16,566 nucleotides of DNA from Chitinophagales bacterium (GCA_013297575.1 JAAFHO010000045.1:1-16566), one strand, 5' to 3'; positions 7,209 through 15,672 are shown, numbered from the stretch's first letter. Program-made: numbers and translations. The notes: generated from the sequence alone by a model not told the origin.

Positions 7209-8510
7209 ATGAAGTATAAAGCACTTAACGTCGAATTATTTCAACATAACCGCCGCAGATTTACGAGCGAATTACTGCCTGGCACAGTTGCTATTTTTAA
7301 TTCCAATGATATGATGCCGCGTTCCGGCGACACCTGTTTCCCCTTTCGCCAAAACACCGGGCTTTTTTGGCTTTCGGGTATTGATCAAGAGGAATCTATG
7401 TTGTTTTTATTCCCAGGTTGCCCAAAAGAAAAACACGAGGAAGTGCTTTTTATCAAACGTACAAACGAACATATTGCTGTTTGGGACGGTCATAAATATA
7501 CCAAGGACGAAGCGCGGGTGGTTTCTGGTATTCAAAAAGTATATTTTTTAGATGAAGGCGAGGTCGTTATGCGGGAGTTAATTAACTTATCCACAGGTAT
7601 TTACCTCAATTTTAACGAACACGATAAATTCATTACGGCGGTGGAATCGTGCGACCAACGGTATGCTAAATTGATCCGCTCTACCTACCCTGGGCATACT
7701 ATTTATCGCAGCCAACCCATCTTGAAAAAGCTACAAACGATCAAGAATACTTGGGAAATAGCAACGATTCAGCACTCCATTGATATTACTCAAAAAGCAT
7801 TTGATCGGGTATTGAAATTTGTACAGCCCGGTGTTTGGGAATACGAAGTAGAAGCCGAAATAACCCACGAATTTCTCCGAAATAGGGCTACAGGTCATGC
7901 TTATAACCCCATTATCGCTTCGGGTAAGAGTGCCTGCGTTTTGCATTATATTGAGAATGATAAAGAATGTAAGGATGGTGATCTGTTATTGATGGATTTC
8001 GGTAGTGAATATGCCAATTATGCCGCCGACCTCACCAGAACAATCCCAGTAAATGGCCGCTTCACAGATCGCCAACGTGCAGTTTATAATGCGGTGTTGC
8101 GCACCTTGAAAGAAGCCCGAAATATGTTAGTGCCCGGCACTTTATTGGAAGAGTATAATAAAGAAGTTGGCCTTTATATGCAAAGCGAATTGTTGGATTT
8201 GGGTCTTATCAGTAAAAAAGACATCGAAGATCAAAATCCCGATTGGCCCGCCTACAAAAAATACTTTATGCACGGCACCAGCCACCATATGGGGCTAGAT
8301 GTACACGACCTTAGTCACCGCTATGATCCATTTCGCGCTGGCATGATATTTACTTGTGAACCAGGCATTTATATCCCCGAAGAGGGTATTGGTGTTCGTT
8401 TAGAAAACGATATATTGGTAACGGATGAAGGTGCGATTGATCTGTTCTCGAATATTCCAATTGAACTGGAAGAAATTGAAGAATTGATGAATACAATTGT
8501 TCTATTTTAG
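7209..8510 (+). CDS. pepP: Xaa-Pro aminopeptidase (M24B, aminopeptidase P)
   Basis: Cytosolic metallopeptidase, 433 residues, that removes the N-terminal residue from peptides whose second residue is proline. The N-terminal creatinase-like domain covers about 1-175, with no signal peptide. The C-terminal pita-bread domain carries the two-metal ligands by alignment with the E. coli enzyme: Asp263 (LLMDFGSEY), Asp274 (AADLTRT), His359 (MHGTSHHMGLDVHD), Glu384 (TCEPGIYIP) and Glu399 (GVRLENDI). The substrate-site histidines His246 (LHYIEN), His355 and His366 are also present. Length is typical and the enzyme looks intact. Nothing in the immediate neighbourhood suggests a dedicated pathway; it is probably a housekeeping peptide-turnover gene. 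Confidence 0.95.
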   Translation: MKYKALNVELFQHNRRRFTSELLPGTVAIFNSNDMMPRSGDTCFPFRQNTGLFWLSGIDQEESMLFLFPGCPKEKHEEVLFIKRTNEHIAVWDGHKYTKDEARVVSGIQKVYFLDEGEVVMRELINLSTGIYLNFNEHDKFITAVESCDQRYAKLIRSTYPGHTIYRSQPILKKLQTIKNTWEIATIQHSIDITQKAFDRVLKFVQPGVWEYEVEAEITHEFLRNRATGHAYNPIIASGKSACVLHYIENDKECKDGDLLLMDFGSEYANYAADLTRTIPVNGRFTDRQRAVYNAVLRTLKEARNMLVPGTLLEEYNKEVGLYMQSELLDLGLISKKDIEDQNPDWPAYKKYFMHGTSHHMGLDVHDLSHRYDPFRAGMIFTCEPGIYIPEEGIGVRLENDILVTDEGAIDLFSNIPIELEEIEELMNTIVLF

Positions 8511-8519
8511 ACCGGATGC

Positions 8520-8600
8520 GGAAGGGGGAGTTGCTTGCCTGGTTAGTTGGCCACTGGAAGGAATCGACCACGAAAGGACGGACGGCTAACACCCTCTTCC
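8520..8600 (+). terminator. Imperfect long-range inverted repeat downstream of pepP
   Basis: GGAAGGGGGAGTT (8520-8532) and AACACCCTCTTCC (8588-8600) are complementary at 11 of 13 positions, and the right arm is followed by TTCTTTATT. The 55-base interior is G/C-richer than its surroundings and contains further short complementary pieces such as GTTAG/CTAAC. It begins nine bases after the pepP stop, so a terminator or a structured 3' end is possible. The loop is large for a simple terminator, so this is tentative. Confidence 0.3.
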
Positions 8601-8623
8601 TTCTTTATTGCCCAATATCTTCT

Positions 8624-8631
8624 TACCTTTG
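8624..8631 (+). promoter_or_regulatory. Bacteroidota -7 element TACCTTTG, four bases before the ATG
   Basis: An exact TAnnTTTG match followed by TCGC and the ATG at 8636. This is nearly the same 15-base context as the start of the HYC_CC_PP-like gene (TACCTTTGTAGCATG there, TACCTTTGTCGCATG here). It supports the start at 8636 rather than the ATG at 8516, and implies a leaderless or almost leaderless transcript. Confidence 0.5.
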
Positions 8632-8635
8632 TCGC

Positions 8636-9823
8636 ATGAGGTCATTTTTTTATTGTATTCCATTATACCTGCTATGTACACATTGCCAATCCCCACAAGT
8701 AGCGCCGCCAAATATTGCACCTAAATACACCATTCAGTTGGACACGAATAGTCTGCACCTGAGCCAAACTTTTGATCGATATTTTAGTCAAAGTATGCAG
8801 CAGTTTAATGGCATTGGTGCGGCTGTTGCTATTGTCAAGGATAGTCAAATTATACTATTGAAAGGCTATGGGCTTAGGAAATACAATACTTCCGATTCCA
8901 TTGATACCAAAACTGTATTTAGGATAGGTTCGCTCTCAAAAGGATTTACGGGAGTGCTAGCCGGAATAATGATCCATCAAAATAAATTACAGTGGACAGA
9001 TAAAGTCGTAAAATGGATACCTGATTTTAGTTTACGCGACCGACTACAGGGTAAAAGGATCGAATTGCGCCACCTGCTTTCTCATACGACTGGGCTACCA
9101 TACCATGCTTATACTAATTTGGTAGAAGATGGCTATGATTTAGGATCTATTGTACGGAATTACTTCCCCAAATCGCCCGTGTGTGGCAAAGAAGGCGTAT
9201 TTTATGCTTACCAAAACGCTGCATTTGCTTTATCTGGTAGAATGTTGGAGGCTGCTAGCGGCCAATCTTTTCAGGACTTAATTACCCAAAAGATCTTCAT
9301 TCCGGCCCACATGCCAAATACCTCTTGTTCTTATGCCTCTATCGAATCTAATCCGAATAAGGCTTACCCACACCAATGGTCTGGCTATAATTGGGTCTGT
9401 GAACCCATTTCCCCTGCCTATTACAATGTAGCAGAGGCCGGCGGCATCAATGCCAATATCAGCGATATGGCACAGTGGCTCAAGGTCGTTTTGGGACAAA
9501 GACCAGATATTATTACCAATGCAGTATTGGATACCGTTTTTTCACCGGTTGTTAAAACAGGAAATGAACGTCGTATTTTGGGACATTGGTTTGGGCGAGA
9601 TGAAGCATCTTATGCTATGGGCTGGCGTATTTTAGAAAACGAGACAGACTCCATTGTTTACCACAGCGGCTACGTGAATGGCTACCGGAGCGAAATTGCG
9701 CTTGACCGAAAGAAGGGAATTGGCATTTGTGTGCTATTTAATGGTCAAACAGGTCTTTGTGGAAACTGTGTACAAGATTTCTTTACGATGGTCAAGCAAA
9801 ATGAGGTAGGGAAAAAGCAATAA
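8636..9823 (+). CDS. Serine hydrolase, beta-lactamase/penicillin-binding-protein-like (PF00144 type), exported
   Basis: A 395-residue serine hydrolase with the class C beta-lactamase/DD-peptidase fold. The active-site motifs are in order: SxxK at Ser99-Lys102 (RIGSLSKGFTG), YxN at Tyr192-Asn194 (YAYQNAAF) and HxG, replacing KTG, at His343-Gly345 (VYHSGYVNGY). AEAGGINANISDMAQWL at 267-283 is also family-typical. The N-terminus MRSFFYCIPLYLLCTHCQS is a signal sequence; Cys17 could be lipidated but the preceding residues are a poor lipobox. The reading frame extends back to an ATG at 8516, but those 40 residues are not signal-like and would bury it, and a -7 promoter motif sits just before 8636. 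The substrate may be a cell-wall peptide, a D-amino acid peptide or an ester; beta-lactam resistance should not be assumed. Confidence 0.92.
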   Translation: MRSFFYCIPLYLLCTHCQSPQVAPPNIAPKYTIQLDTNSLHLSQTFDRYFSQSMQQFNGIGAAVAIVKDSQIILLKGYGLRKYNTSDSIDTKTVFRIGSLSKGFTGVLAGIMIHQNKLQWTDKVVKWIPDFSLRDRLQGKRIELRHLLSHTTGLPYHAYTNLVEDGYDLGSIVRNYFPKSPVCGKEGVFYAYQNAAFALSGRMLEAASGQSFQDLITQKIFIPAHMPNTSCSYASIESNPNKAYPHQWSGYNWVCEPISPAYYNVAEAGGINANISDMAQWLKVVLGQRPDIITNAVLDTVFSPVVKTGNERRILGHWFGRDEASYAMGWRILENETDSIVYHSGYVNGYRSEIALDRKKGIGICVLFNGQTGLCGNCVQDFFTMVKQNEVGKKQ

Positions 9824-9840
9824 TTTCTTTTAAGTACTTA

Positions 9841-11355
9841 TCAAAGTCGAGCACTCAATAATGCTTGTGTATAAGATGTTGTTGGTTGGTCGAACAGTAA
9901 ATTGGTCGCGTTTTGTTCCTCTAATATTCCATTATGCAGCACAATAACCCGATCACAAATTTCGCGTACAACGTGCAAATCGTGTGAGATAAACAAAATA
10001 GTCAGATCAAGTTCCTGCTGCAATTGCTGAATGAGATCAATGATTGCAGCTTGCACTGGTTTATCAAGCGCCGAAAGTATTTCGTCACAAATGAGTAGTT
10101 TGGGGTGTATCGCCAATGCACGTGCGATACAAACCCGTTGCTTTTGTCCCCCGGATAGTTCTTTGGGAAGTCGATTTAGCAGCGTCTCATCCAGTTGAAC
10201 GGCTGCCAATAACCTAGCAACCTCTTGGCGAACTTCTTGCTTGGTACAGTTCGGTTGGTGTAAAACAACCACCTCCTGCAACACGGCTTCCACCCGCTTC
10301 AATGGATTTAGTGCTGCTTGCGGGTGCTGATCTATAAAGGCTACCTTTCCTTTATGAAAACCCATCAAACGGCCAATTTCTCGCGCCAGCGAACTTTTTC
10401 CCGACCCTGATTCACCTACAATACCCAAGCATTCGCCCTCAAAAATCGTTACAGGAACTGCATTTACCGCCACAAATCGCCCCGCTGGATTGCCCCAAAA
10501 GTTTTTGCCCACTGGATAAGATACTGAAATAGAGGAATGCTCAAATAGCACTAATGGATTAGAGGGCATTAAAATGTTTGTACGAGAAGAGGCTTGCAGC
10601 AATGCTTTTGTATGCTCATGCTTTGGGTGCTGAATAACATCAACAGTTGCGCCAAATTCGACCATTTTACCTTGAAACATAATGCCGATCTCATTCGACA
10701 TATACCGAATTACGCCAATGTCGTGAGATACAAATAGCATCGTCAGATCCAGTTCATGCTGCAAAGATTTGAGTAGATCTAAAATAGATTTTTGCACCGT
10801 CACATCCAAAGCAGTTGTGGGTTCATCCGCGATGAGTAGGGTAGGGCGACAACACAGTGCGATGGCAATCATTACACGTTGCGCCAATCCTCCTGATAAT
10901 TCGTGTGGATACGCGTCAAAAATACGCGCAGGCTCACTTATTTGGACCTTGACAAGCCAATCTAAAGCCGTTTTCTTGGCTGTTTCTTTTGGCAATCCCA
11001 AGTGCAATTGCAGTATTTCCGTAATTTGCTTACCACAGGACATCGTGGGATTGAGGCTGCTCATGGGTTCTTGGAAAACAAACCCAATATACTTACCGCG
11101 CAATTGCTGTATTTGATTTTTATGCCGATAATCTAATTTTTCCCCTTGAAAAACGACTTGTCCGCTCAATTTTGCGTGGTTAGAAAGCAAACCGGGGATT
11201 GCAAGCGCCAGCGTCGTTTTACCAGACCCAGATGCACCTACAATCCCCAGTGTTGTACCTTTTTTTAGATCAAATGTCACGTTATCTACCACCGATTGTT
11301 GACCGTATTGAACGGTTAAATCAAGGACAGAAAGTACTGTGGATATTTGATGCAT
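9841..11355 (-). CDS. Fused dual-ATPase ABC transporter subunit (Opp/Dpp/Nik class), second domain shortened
   Basis: A 504-residue protein with two ABC nucleotide-binding domains in one chain, the layout of YejF or a DppD-DppF fusion, energising import of peptides, nickel or similar substrates. Domain 1: Walker A GASGSGKTT (40-48), Q-loop Gln95 in FVFQEPMSSLNP, signature LSGG (153-156), Walker B LLIADEP (173-179), H-loop His211. Domain 2: Walker A GESGSGKSS (314-322), Q-loop Gln343 in IDQHPQAALNP, signature LSGG (400-403), Walker B LLICDE (420-425) with DEILSALD instead of the usual DEPTSALD, and His458. From the Walker A Lys to the Q-loop Gln is 49 residues in domain 1 but only 23 in domain 2. 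No permease or binding-protein gene is adjacent. It starts 27 bases after the SlyD-like gene ends and is probably cotranscribed with it. Confidence 0.93.
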   Translation of the reverse strand: MHQISTVLSVLDLTVQYGQQSVVDNVTFDLKKGTTLGIVGASGSGKTTLALAIPGLLSNHAKLSGQVVFQGEKLDYRHKNQIQQLRGKYIGFVFQEPMSSLNPTMSCGKQITEILQLHLGLPKETAKKTALDWLVKVQISEPARIFDAYPHELSGGLAQRVMIAIALCCRPTLLIADEPTTALDVTVQKSILDLLKSLQHELDLTMLFVSHDIGVIRYMSNEIGIMFQGKMVEFGATVDVIQHPKHEHTKALLQASSRTNILMPSNPLVLFEHSSISVSYPVGKNFWGNPAGRFVAVNAVPVTIFEGECLGIVGESGSGKSSLAREIGRLMGFHKGKVAFIDQHPQAALNPLKRVEAVLQEVVVLHQPNCTKQEVRQEVARLLAAVQLDETLLNRLPKELSGGQKQRVCIARALAIHPKLLICDEILSALDKPVQAAIIDLIQQLQQELDLTILFISHDLHVVREICDRVIVLHNGILEEQNATNLLFDQPTTSYTQALLSARL

Positions 11356-11382
11356 AATTTGCTAAGGAATGAAATCTAAAAA

Positions 11383-11889
11383 TCAATGGTGGTGGCCACC
11401 ATCACCATGGATATGTCCATGATCTAATTCAGCCTGCTCTGCGTCCCGCACATTAGCAACGTGGCCAGTAAAAAACAGATCTACACCTGCCATTGGGTGA
11501 TTAAAATCGATTTTCACGGTACTATCGCTGACAGCAGCAACCATACCCTGCATGTGGTTACCCTCATTATCTTGAAGCGGAAGCACATTGCCTATTTCTA
11601 ATAGACCTTCTTCTACTTTGCCCTCTACTTCAAAAATACTTTTGGGTACTTCTACCAATGCACCTTCATCGTAGGTACCGTAAGCATTGGCTGCTTCAAT
11701 ACCAAAAGCAAATTGATCGCCAGATTTCAAACCAGTAAGGTTTTTCTCAAAATCAGGTATCATCATGCCTATTCCATAAATAAAGGCAAGTGGTTCGCGG
11801 TTTTCTGTGGTTTCTACGAGTTGACCATCCGCAGTTCCTTCGGTGAGTGTATAATGAACAAACACCGCTTTGTTCTTTTCAATAACCAT
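11383..11889 (-). CDS. SlyD-like FKBP-type peptidyl-prolyl isomerase with His-rich tail
   Basis: A 168-residue cytosolic prolyl cis-trans isomerase and chaperone. It begins MVIEKNKAVFVHYTL; the longer frame to 11943 adds 18 residues not found in the family and overlaps the promoter motif, so I use 11889. The FKBP core is split by an insert-in-flap chaperone domain: residues 1-75 include FIYGIGMMIPDFEKNLTGL and AANAYGTYD; about 76-122 form the flap insert; DFNHPMAG at 128-135 returns to the core. The tail, HGHIHGDGGHHH (157-168), is a metal-binding sequence like the one SlyD uses for nickel, though shorter and without cysteines. It is followed by the dual-ATPase ABC gene. Confidence in the family is high; a metal-delivery role is an inference. 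Confidence 0.93.
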   Translation of the reverse strand: MVIEKNKAVFVHYTLTEGTADGQLVETTENREPLAFIYGIGMMIPDFEKNLTGLKSGDQFAFGIEAANAYGTYDEGALVEVPKSIFEVEGKVEEGLLEIGNVLPLQDNEGNHMQGMVAAVSDSTVKIDFNHPMAGVDLFFTGHVANVRDAEQAELDHGHIHGDGGHHH

Positions 11890-11940
11890 GGTGTAAAAGC
11901 GGAAAATCTCCGCCAAAATTATCGTGAATAAATATGCCCG

Positions 11941-11948
11941 CAAAGATA
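11941..11948 (-). promoter_or_regulatory. Bacteroidota -7 element TATCTTTG
   Basis: An exact TAnnTTTG match on the minus strand, 51 bases upstream of the SlyD-like start at 11889. It would give a leader of roughly 45 bases and could drive both the isomerase and the ABC gene. A -33 TTG at the usual distance is not evident. Confidence 0.5.
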
Positions 11949-11981
11949 GTGCGACAAATTCTAATTTTCCGAATATCCTGT

Positions 11982-12185
11982 TTATTCTACTTTTATTTCC
12001 TGTTTTCCTCCGCGTAACGCCACTGTTTTACCATTCCATTCCAAAGTTCCTGATGTTTTTTGAGGCAAAATAACAATACCCCTGAGTCCGGTTTCGCCAC
12101 TTTTTGAAAACTGAACTTCTATGTCACCATCCGGATGCGGCATTTTTCCTTTTGCGTAATGTTGCAGTAATTTTGGGGCTAAGTA
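11982..12185 (-). pseudogene. C-terminal stump of a probable glycoside hydrolase (GH78-like)
   Basis: About 65 residues ending at a TGA-free frame with stop at 11982 look like the C-terminal beta-sandwich of Bacteroidota alpha-L-rhamnosidase-type enzymes: MPHPDGDIEVQF, GLRGIVILPQ, SGTLEWNGKTVALRGGKQEI. There is no catalytic domain: upstream on this strand the frame soon runs into sequence that starts the plus-strand lipoprotein gene at 12268. The frame can be extended to 12317, but those residues (before APKLLQHYAKGKM at about 12179) do not look like protein of this type. I read it as the 3' remnant of a gene lost by deletion or rearrangement. The family assignment is by motif memory only; a genuine small protein is the alternative. 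Confidence 0.5.
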
Positions 12186-12267
12186 CCGATAAAATAATAA
12201 ATTTTTGCTAATTTTTACGATCTTTGCGGCAATTTCCAAAGATTCGAACATTATCACAACACAAAAT

Positions 12268-15200
12268 ATGCGCATACTCAGGTCGATACTGCCCTTTTTT
12301 ACTTTAGTTATCCTCATCTCTTGTACTCATCCCGAAAAAGATACAACAAATACTACAACTGGAGCAACCTTGTTTACCACAATGCCAGCCCTCGAAACAG
12401 GTATTGATTTCAGGAACGATCTCGTTTACGATAAAGAGTTTAATGTGTATCGGTACCGCAATTTCTACAACGGTGGCGGCGTGGCTATGGGCGATATTGA
12501 CAATGATGGCCTACAAGATCTGTTTTTTACCTCCAATATGGGGCAAAATAGATTGTACCGCAATTTAGGCAATTTTAAATTTGAAAACATATCGGATAAA
12601 GCAGGTGTAACAGGAAAAGGATCTTGGTCAACTGGCGTAAGCATGGCCGATGTAAACGGCGATGGTTGGACGGATATTTATGTTTGCAATTCAGGTAACC
12701 CACGTGCGGATGAAAAAGAAAAACAGTCTTTTAGCCGCGAAAACGAACTCTTTATCAACCAAAAAAACGGTACGTTTATCGAATCCGCAAAAGCGTATGG
12801 GCTTGCTGATCGAGGTTTGACCACCCACGCAGCCTTTTTCGATTACGACCGCGATGGCGATTTGGACGTTTATGTCTTGAATAATTCTTTTCGGGCAATT
12901 GGGTCATTTGATCTCCGAAAAAACCTTCGCAATACCCGTGATAGTCTTGGAGGACACAAATTGTACCGAAATGAAGGAAATATCGTAGATGGACACCCGT
13001 TTTTCAAAGATGTTTCCACTGAAGCAGGCATCTTAGGCTCGGTCATCGCTTTTGGTTTGGGGGTGACAGTAGGCGATATTAATCAGGACGGATGGCAGGA
13101 TATTTATGTGTCTAATGACTTTTTCGAGCGGGACTATCTGTATTATAACAATGGCGATGGCACATTTAAAGAGGATTTAGAAGGATCTGCAAGGCATATT
13201 AGCGCAGCCAGTATGGGCGCAGATATGGCCGATATCAACAACGATGCCTTGCCCGATATTTTTGTGACCGATATGCTTCCCGCAGATGATTATCGTCTTA
13301 AAACATCTACTTCTTTTGATAGTCCCGACCGCTTTAATACTTCCAAAGACATTTATTATAACCAATTTACCCGCAATATGCTCCACCTGAACAATGGAAG
13401 TCAAAACGGTAAAAAAGAGGTACATTTTTCCGATATTGCCTGCTTGGCCTCCTGCGAAGCCACCGATTGGAGTTGGGGTGCGCTGATGTTTGATATGGAT
13501 AATGATGGCTGGAAAGATATTTTTGTGGCCAATGGCGTGGCGCGGGATTTGACCGATCAAGATTATTTGTTGTTTATCAGCGATCCATCTGTCCAACAAG
13601 AAATTATTGGCGGTGGATCGGTCAATTATAAGCGTTTGATTGATTCTATACCTTCAGTTCCATTGCCTAATTTTGCTTTTCATAATAATAAAGACCTTAC
13701 TTTTAAAAACGAGGCAGCAGCCTGGGGATTGGATATTCCTAGTTTTTCCAACGGCTCTGCTTACGGCGATTTGGACAATGACGGCGATTTGGATCTTATC
13801 GTAAATTGTAATAATAGCGAAGCCTTGGTGTATAGAAACGAGACCCGCCAAAAAATGAGCGATCGTAATTATTTGAAGTTTTCGTTGACAGGTGAAAAAG
13901 GCAATACCGCTGCCATTGGCACCAAAATATACCTTCGTGTCAATGGAAACGGCTATTATCTGGAGCAAATGCCTATGCGCGGCTTTCAAAGTTCGATGGA
14001 CAACCGTCCAAATTTTGGACTAGACAACCAAACTCTTGTGGATACCGCTTATATCGAATGGCCCAATGGAAAAGCCACTTTATTGACCAATATCAAACCC
14101 AATCAAATGCTTTCCTTAAAGCAATCAGAGGCCAATTTGCCCAAATGGTTGCCATTTTTGCGACAAAAAAAGGAAAAACCTATGTTTGAATTGGCCAGCA
14201 CCTCCACATGGTCGCACCAAGAAAGTGTATTTTCCGATTGGGATCGCGACCGCCTTTTGTATTTCAAATACAGCACAGAAGGCCCTCGTTTGGCCGTTGG
14301 GGATATTAACGGCGACCAACTAGACGATTATTTTGTGTGTGGAGCGGCGGAACAACCGGGTGCTGTTTTCATCCAACAAAAAAATGGATCTTTTGCAGCA
14401 ACGATCCAACCCGATTTTGTATTAGATGCCGCTGCGGAGGACGTAGATGCCGCTTTTTTGGATGTAGATGGCGACAAAGATTTGGATTTGTATGTGGCCT
14501 CAGGGAGTAATGAAATGAGTTCAATGAGCCCTTTGTTAGCAGATCGGTTATACTTGAACGACGGTAAAGGCAGATTTACCCGAAAAATGGATGCCCTTCC
14601 TGGCGCAAAACCATTTGCATCTGCGGCTGTCCGTCCCGCCGATTTTGACGGAGATGGCGATATGGACGTATTTGTGGCCATGCGCCTCGTACCGGGGCAA
14701 GTTGGACTGCCGGTAGGCGGTTTTTTGATGGCCAATAATGGCACAGGAAATTTTAGGCCGGTCCAAATGGAAACCTTTAAAAACCTAGGTATGCCCACCG
14801 ATGCCTTATGGACAGATATTGATGGTGATAAAGACCAAGATTTGATTGTTTGTGGGGAATGGATGCCCATATCCATTTTCAGAAATAATACCGGTAAAAT
14901 GACCGACGTGACCAAAGATTTGGGTTTGGAAGGTAGCAATGGATTATGGAAACGCATAGCATCAGCCGATTTTAATGGCGATGGTAAACCCGATTTTGTG
15001 TTGGGCAATATGGGACTCAATTCCAGGCTGGAAGCATCGGTGGAGCATCCATTGGAATTGACTTACAACGACTTTGATGGCAACGGAACACCCGAGCAAT
15101 TTTTGTCGCGTTTTGCAAATAATAAGATGTTGCCCTATACCTTACGTGGCGATTTGGTGAGTAATATCCCTATTTTGAAAAAGAAATACCTAAAGTTTAA

Positions 15201-15645
15201 AAATTATGGCAATCAAGGACTTACCGATATTTTCACCCCTGAGCAAATGCGCGGTGCTGTAACCCGCACAGCAGGGTATTTAGGCAATGCCGTTTTACTC
15301 AGCCAACCGAATGGAGGATACCAACTCACTATTTTGCCTAATGACGCTCAATTAGCACCTTTGTACGGCCTTTGCACTGACGATTTTGACAAAGATGGCT
15401 TTATGGATATTATTGCTGGCGGTAATTTTTTGGGATCTAAACCCGAATTTGGCTATATTGATGCGGATTATGGACTTTTCCTAAAAGGCAATGGGAAAGG
15501 CGGATTCACAGTGCAACATTCAGCTCAGACAGGTTTGTTTTTTGAAGGAGAAGTGCGCGATATCCGTTTGTTGAAGACAGCAGGAAGTACTACCTTTGCC
15601 GTGGCAAGGAATAACATGCCTTTGGAATTTTGGAAAATAAAATAG
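12268..15645 (+). CDS. VCBS/FG-GAP double beta-propeller lipoprotein with ASPIC/UnbV domain
   Basis: An 1125-residue surface or periplasmic lipoprotein. The start at 12268 gives MRILRSILPFFTLVILISC, with a lipobox (LISC, Cys19); the frame upstream to 12205 begins only at a TTG and lacks signal character. There are 14 calcium-binding DxDxDG-type motifs in two sets of seven: Asp76, 128, 192, 270, 322, 409 and 501, then Asp679, 732, 792, 850, 901, 935 and 1039. This fits two seven-bladed integrin-alpha-like propellers. Between them, about 535-620, is an ASPIC/UnbV domain (AAIGTKIYLRVNG, FGLDNQTLVDTAYIEWPNG). Two motifs are degenerate (DINNDALPD, DFDGNGTPE). Such CRTAC1-like proteins are common in Bacteroidota and probably bind ligands or matrix polymers, but their role is not established. 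The next gene begins 27 bases downstream. Confidence 0.93.
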   Translation: MRILRSILPFFTLVILISCTHPEKDTTNTTTGATLFTTMPALETGIDFRNDLVYDKEFNVYRYRNFYNGGGVAMGDIDNDGLQDLFFTSNMGQNRLYRNLGNFKFENISDKAGVTGKGSWSTGVSMADVNGDGWTDIYVCNSGNPRADEKEKQSFSRENELFINQKNGTFIESAKAYGLADRGLTTHAAFFDYDRDGDLDVYVLNNSFRAIGSFDLRKNLRNTRDSLGGHKLYRNEGNIVDGHPFFKDVSTEAGILGSVIAFGLGVTVGDINQDGWQDIYVSNDFFERDYLYYNNGDGTFKEDLEGSARHISAASMGADMADINNDALPDIFVTDMLPADDYRLKTSTSFDSPDRFNTSKDIYYNQFTRNMLHLNNGSQNGKKEVHFSDIACLASCEATDWSWGALMFDMDNDGWKDIFVANGVARDLTDQDYLLFISDPSVQQEIIGGGSVNYKRLIDSIPSVPLPNFAFHNNKDLTFKNEAAAWGLDIPSFSNGSAYGDLDNDGDLDLIVNCNNSEALVYRNETRQKMSDRNYLKFSLTGEKGNTAAIGTKIYLRVNGNGYYLEQMPMRGFQSSMDNRPNFGLDNQTLVDTAYIEWPNGKATLLTNIKPNQMLSLKQSEANLPKWLPFLRQKKEKPMFELASTSTWSHQESVFSDWDRDRLLYFKYSTEGPRLAVGDINGDQLDDYFVCGAAEQPGAVFIQQKNGSFAATIQPDFVLDAAAEDVDAAFLDVDGDKDLDLYVASGSNEMSSMSPLLADRLYLNDGKGRFTRKMDALPGAKPFASAAVRPADFDGDGDMDVFVAMRLVPGQVGLPVGGFLMANNGTGNFRPVQMETFKNLGMPTDALWTDIDGDKDQDLIVCGEWMPISIFRNNTGKMTDVTKDLGLEGSNGLWKRIASADFNGDGKPDFVLGNMGLNSRLEASVEHPLELTYNDFDGNGTPEQFLSRFANNKMLPYTLRGDLVSNIPILKKKYLKFKNYGNQGLTDIFTPEQMRGAVTRTAGYLGNAVLLSQPNGGYQLTILPNDAQLAPLYGLCTDDFDKDGFMDIIAGGNFLGSKPEFGYIDADYGLFLKGNGKGGFTVQHSAQTGLFFEGEVRDIRLLKTAGSTTFAVARNNMPLEFWKIK

Positions 15646-15672
15646 CATAACATAAGAAAAAATTACGTTATT

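Noticed and set aside
8516..8635. N-terminal extension of the serine hydrolase from the ATG at 8516
   Set aside because: The extension is not signal-like, would place the true signal peptide internally, and covers an inverted repeat and a TAnnTTTG promoter motif.
8636..9823. A beta-lactam resistance gene
   Set aside because: The SxxK, YxN and HxG motifs are shared by many esterases and peptidases of this fold; nothing in the sequence or neighbours points to resistance.
9831..9840. The 10-bp palindrome TAAGTACTTA in the 17-base gap between convergent genes
   Set aside because: It is too short and AT-rich to be a convincing bidirectional terminator, and no T-run flanks a stable stem.
14328..15020. 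A 230-codon minus-strand open frame inside the double-propeller gene
   Set aside because: It is antisense to repeated Asp/Gly-rich calcium motifs, which often leave long open frames on the other strand; the translation is low-complexity and rich in Ser, Pro and Lys.
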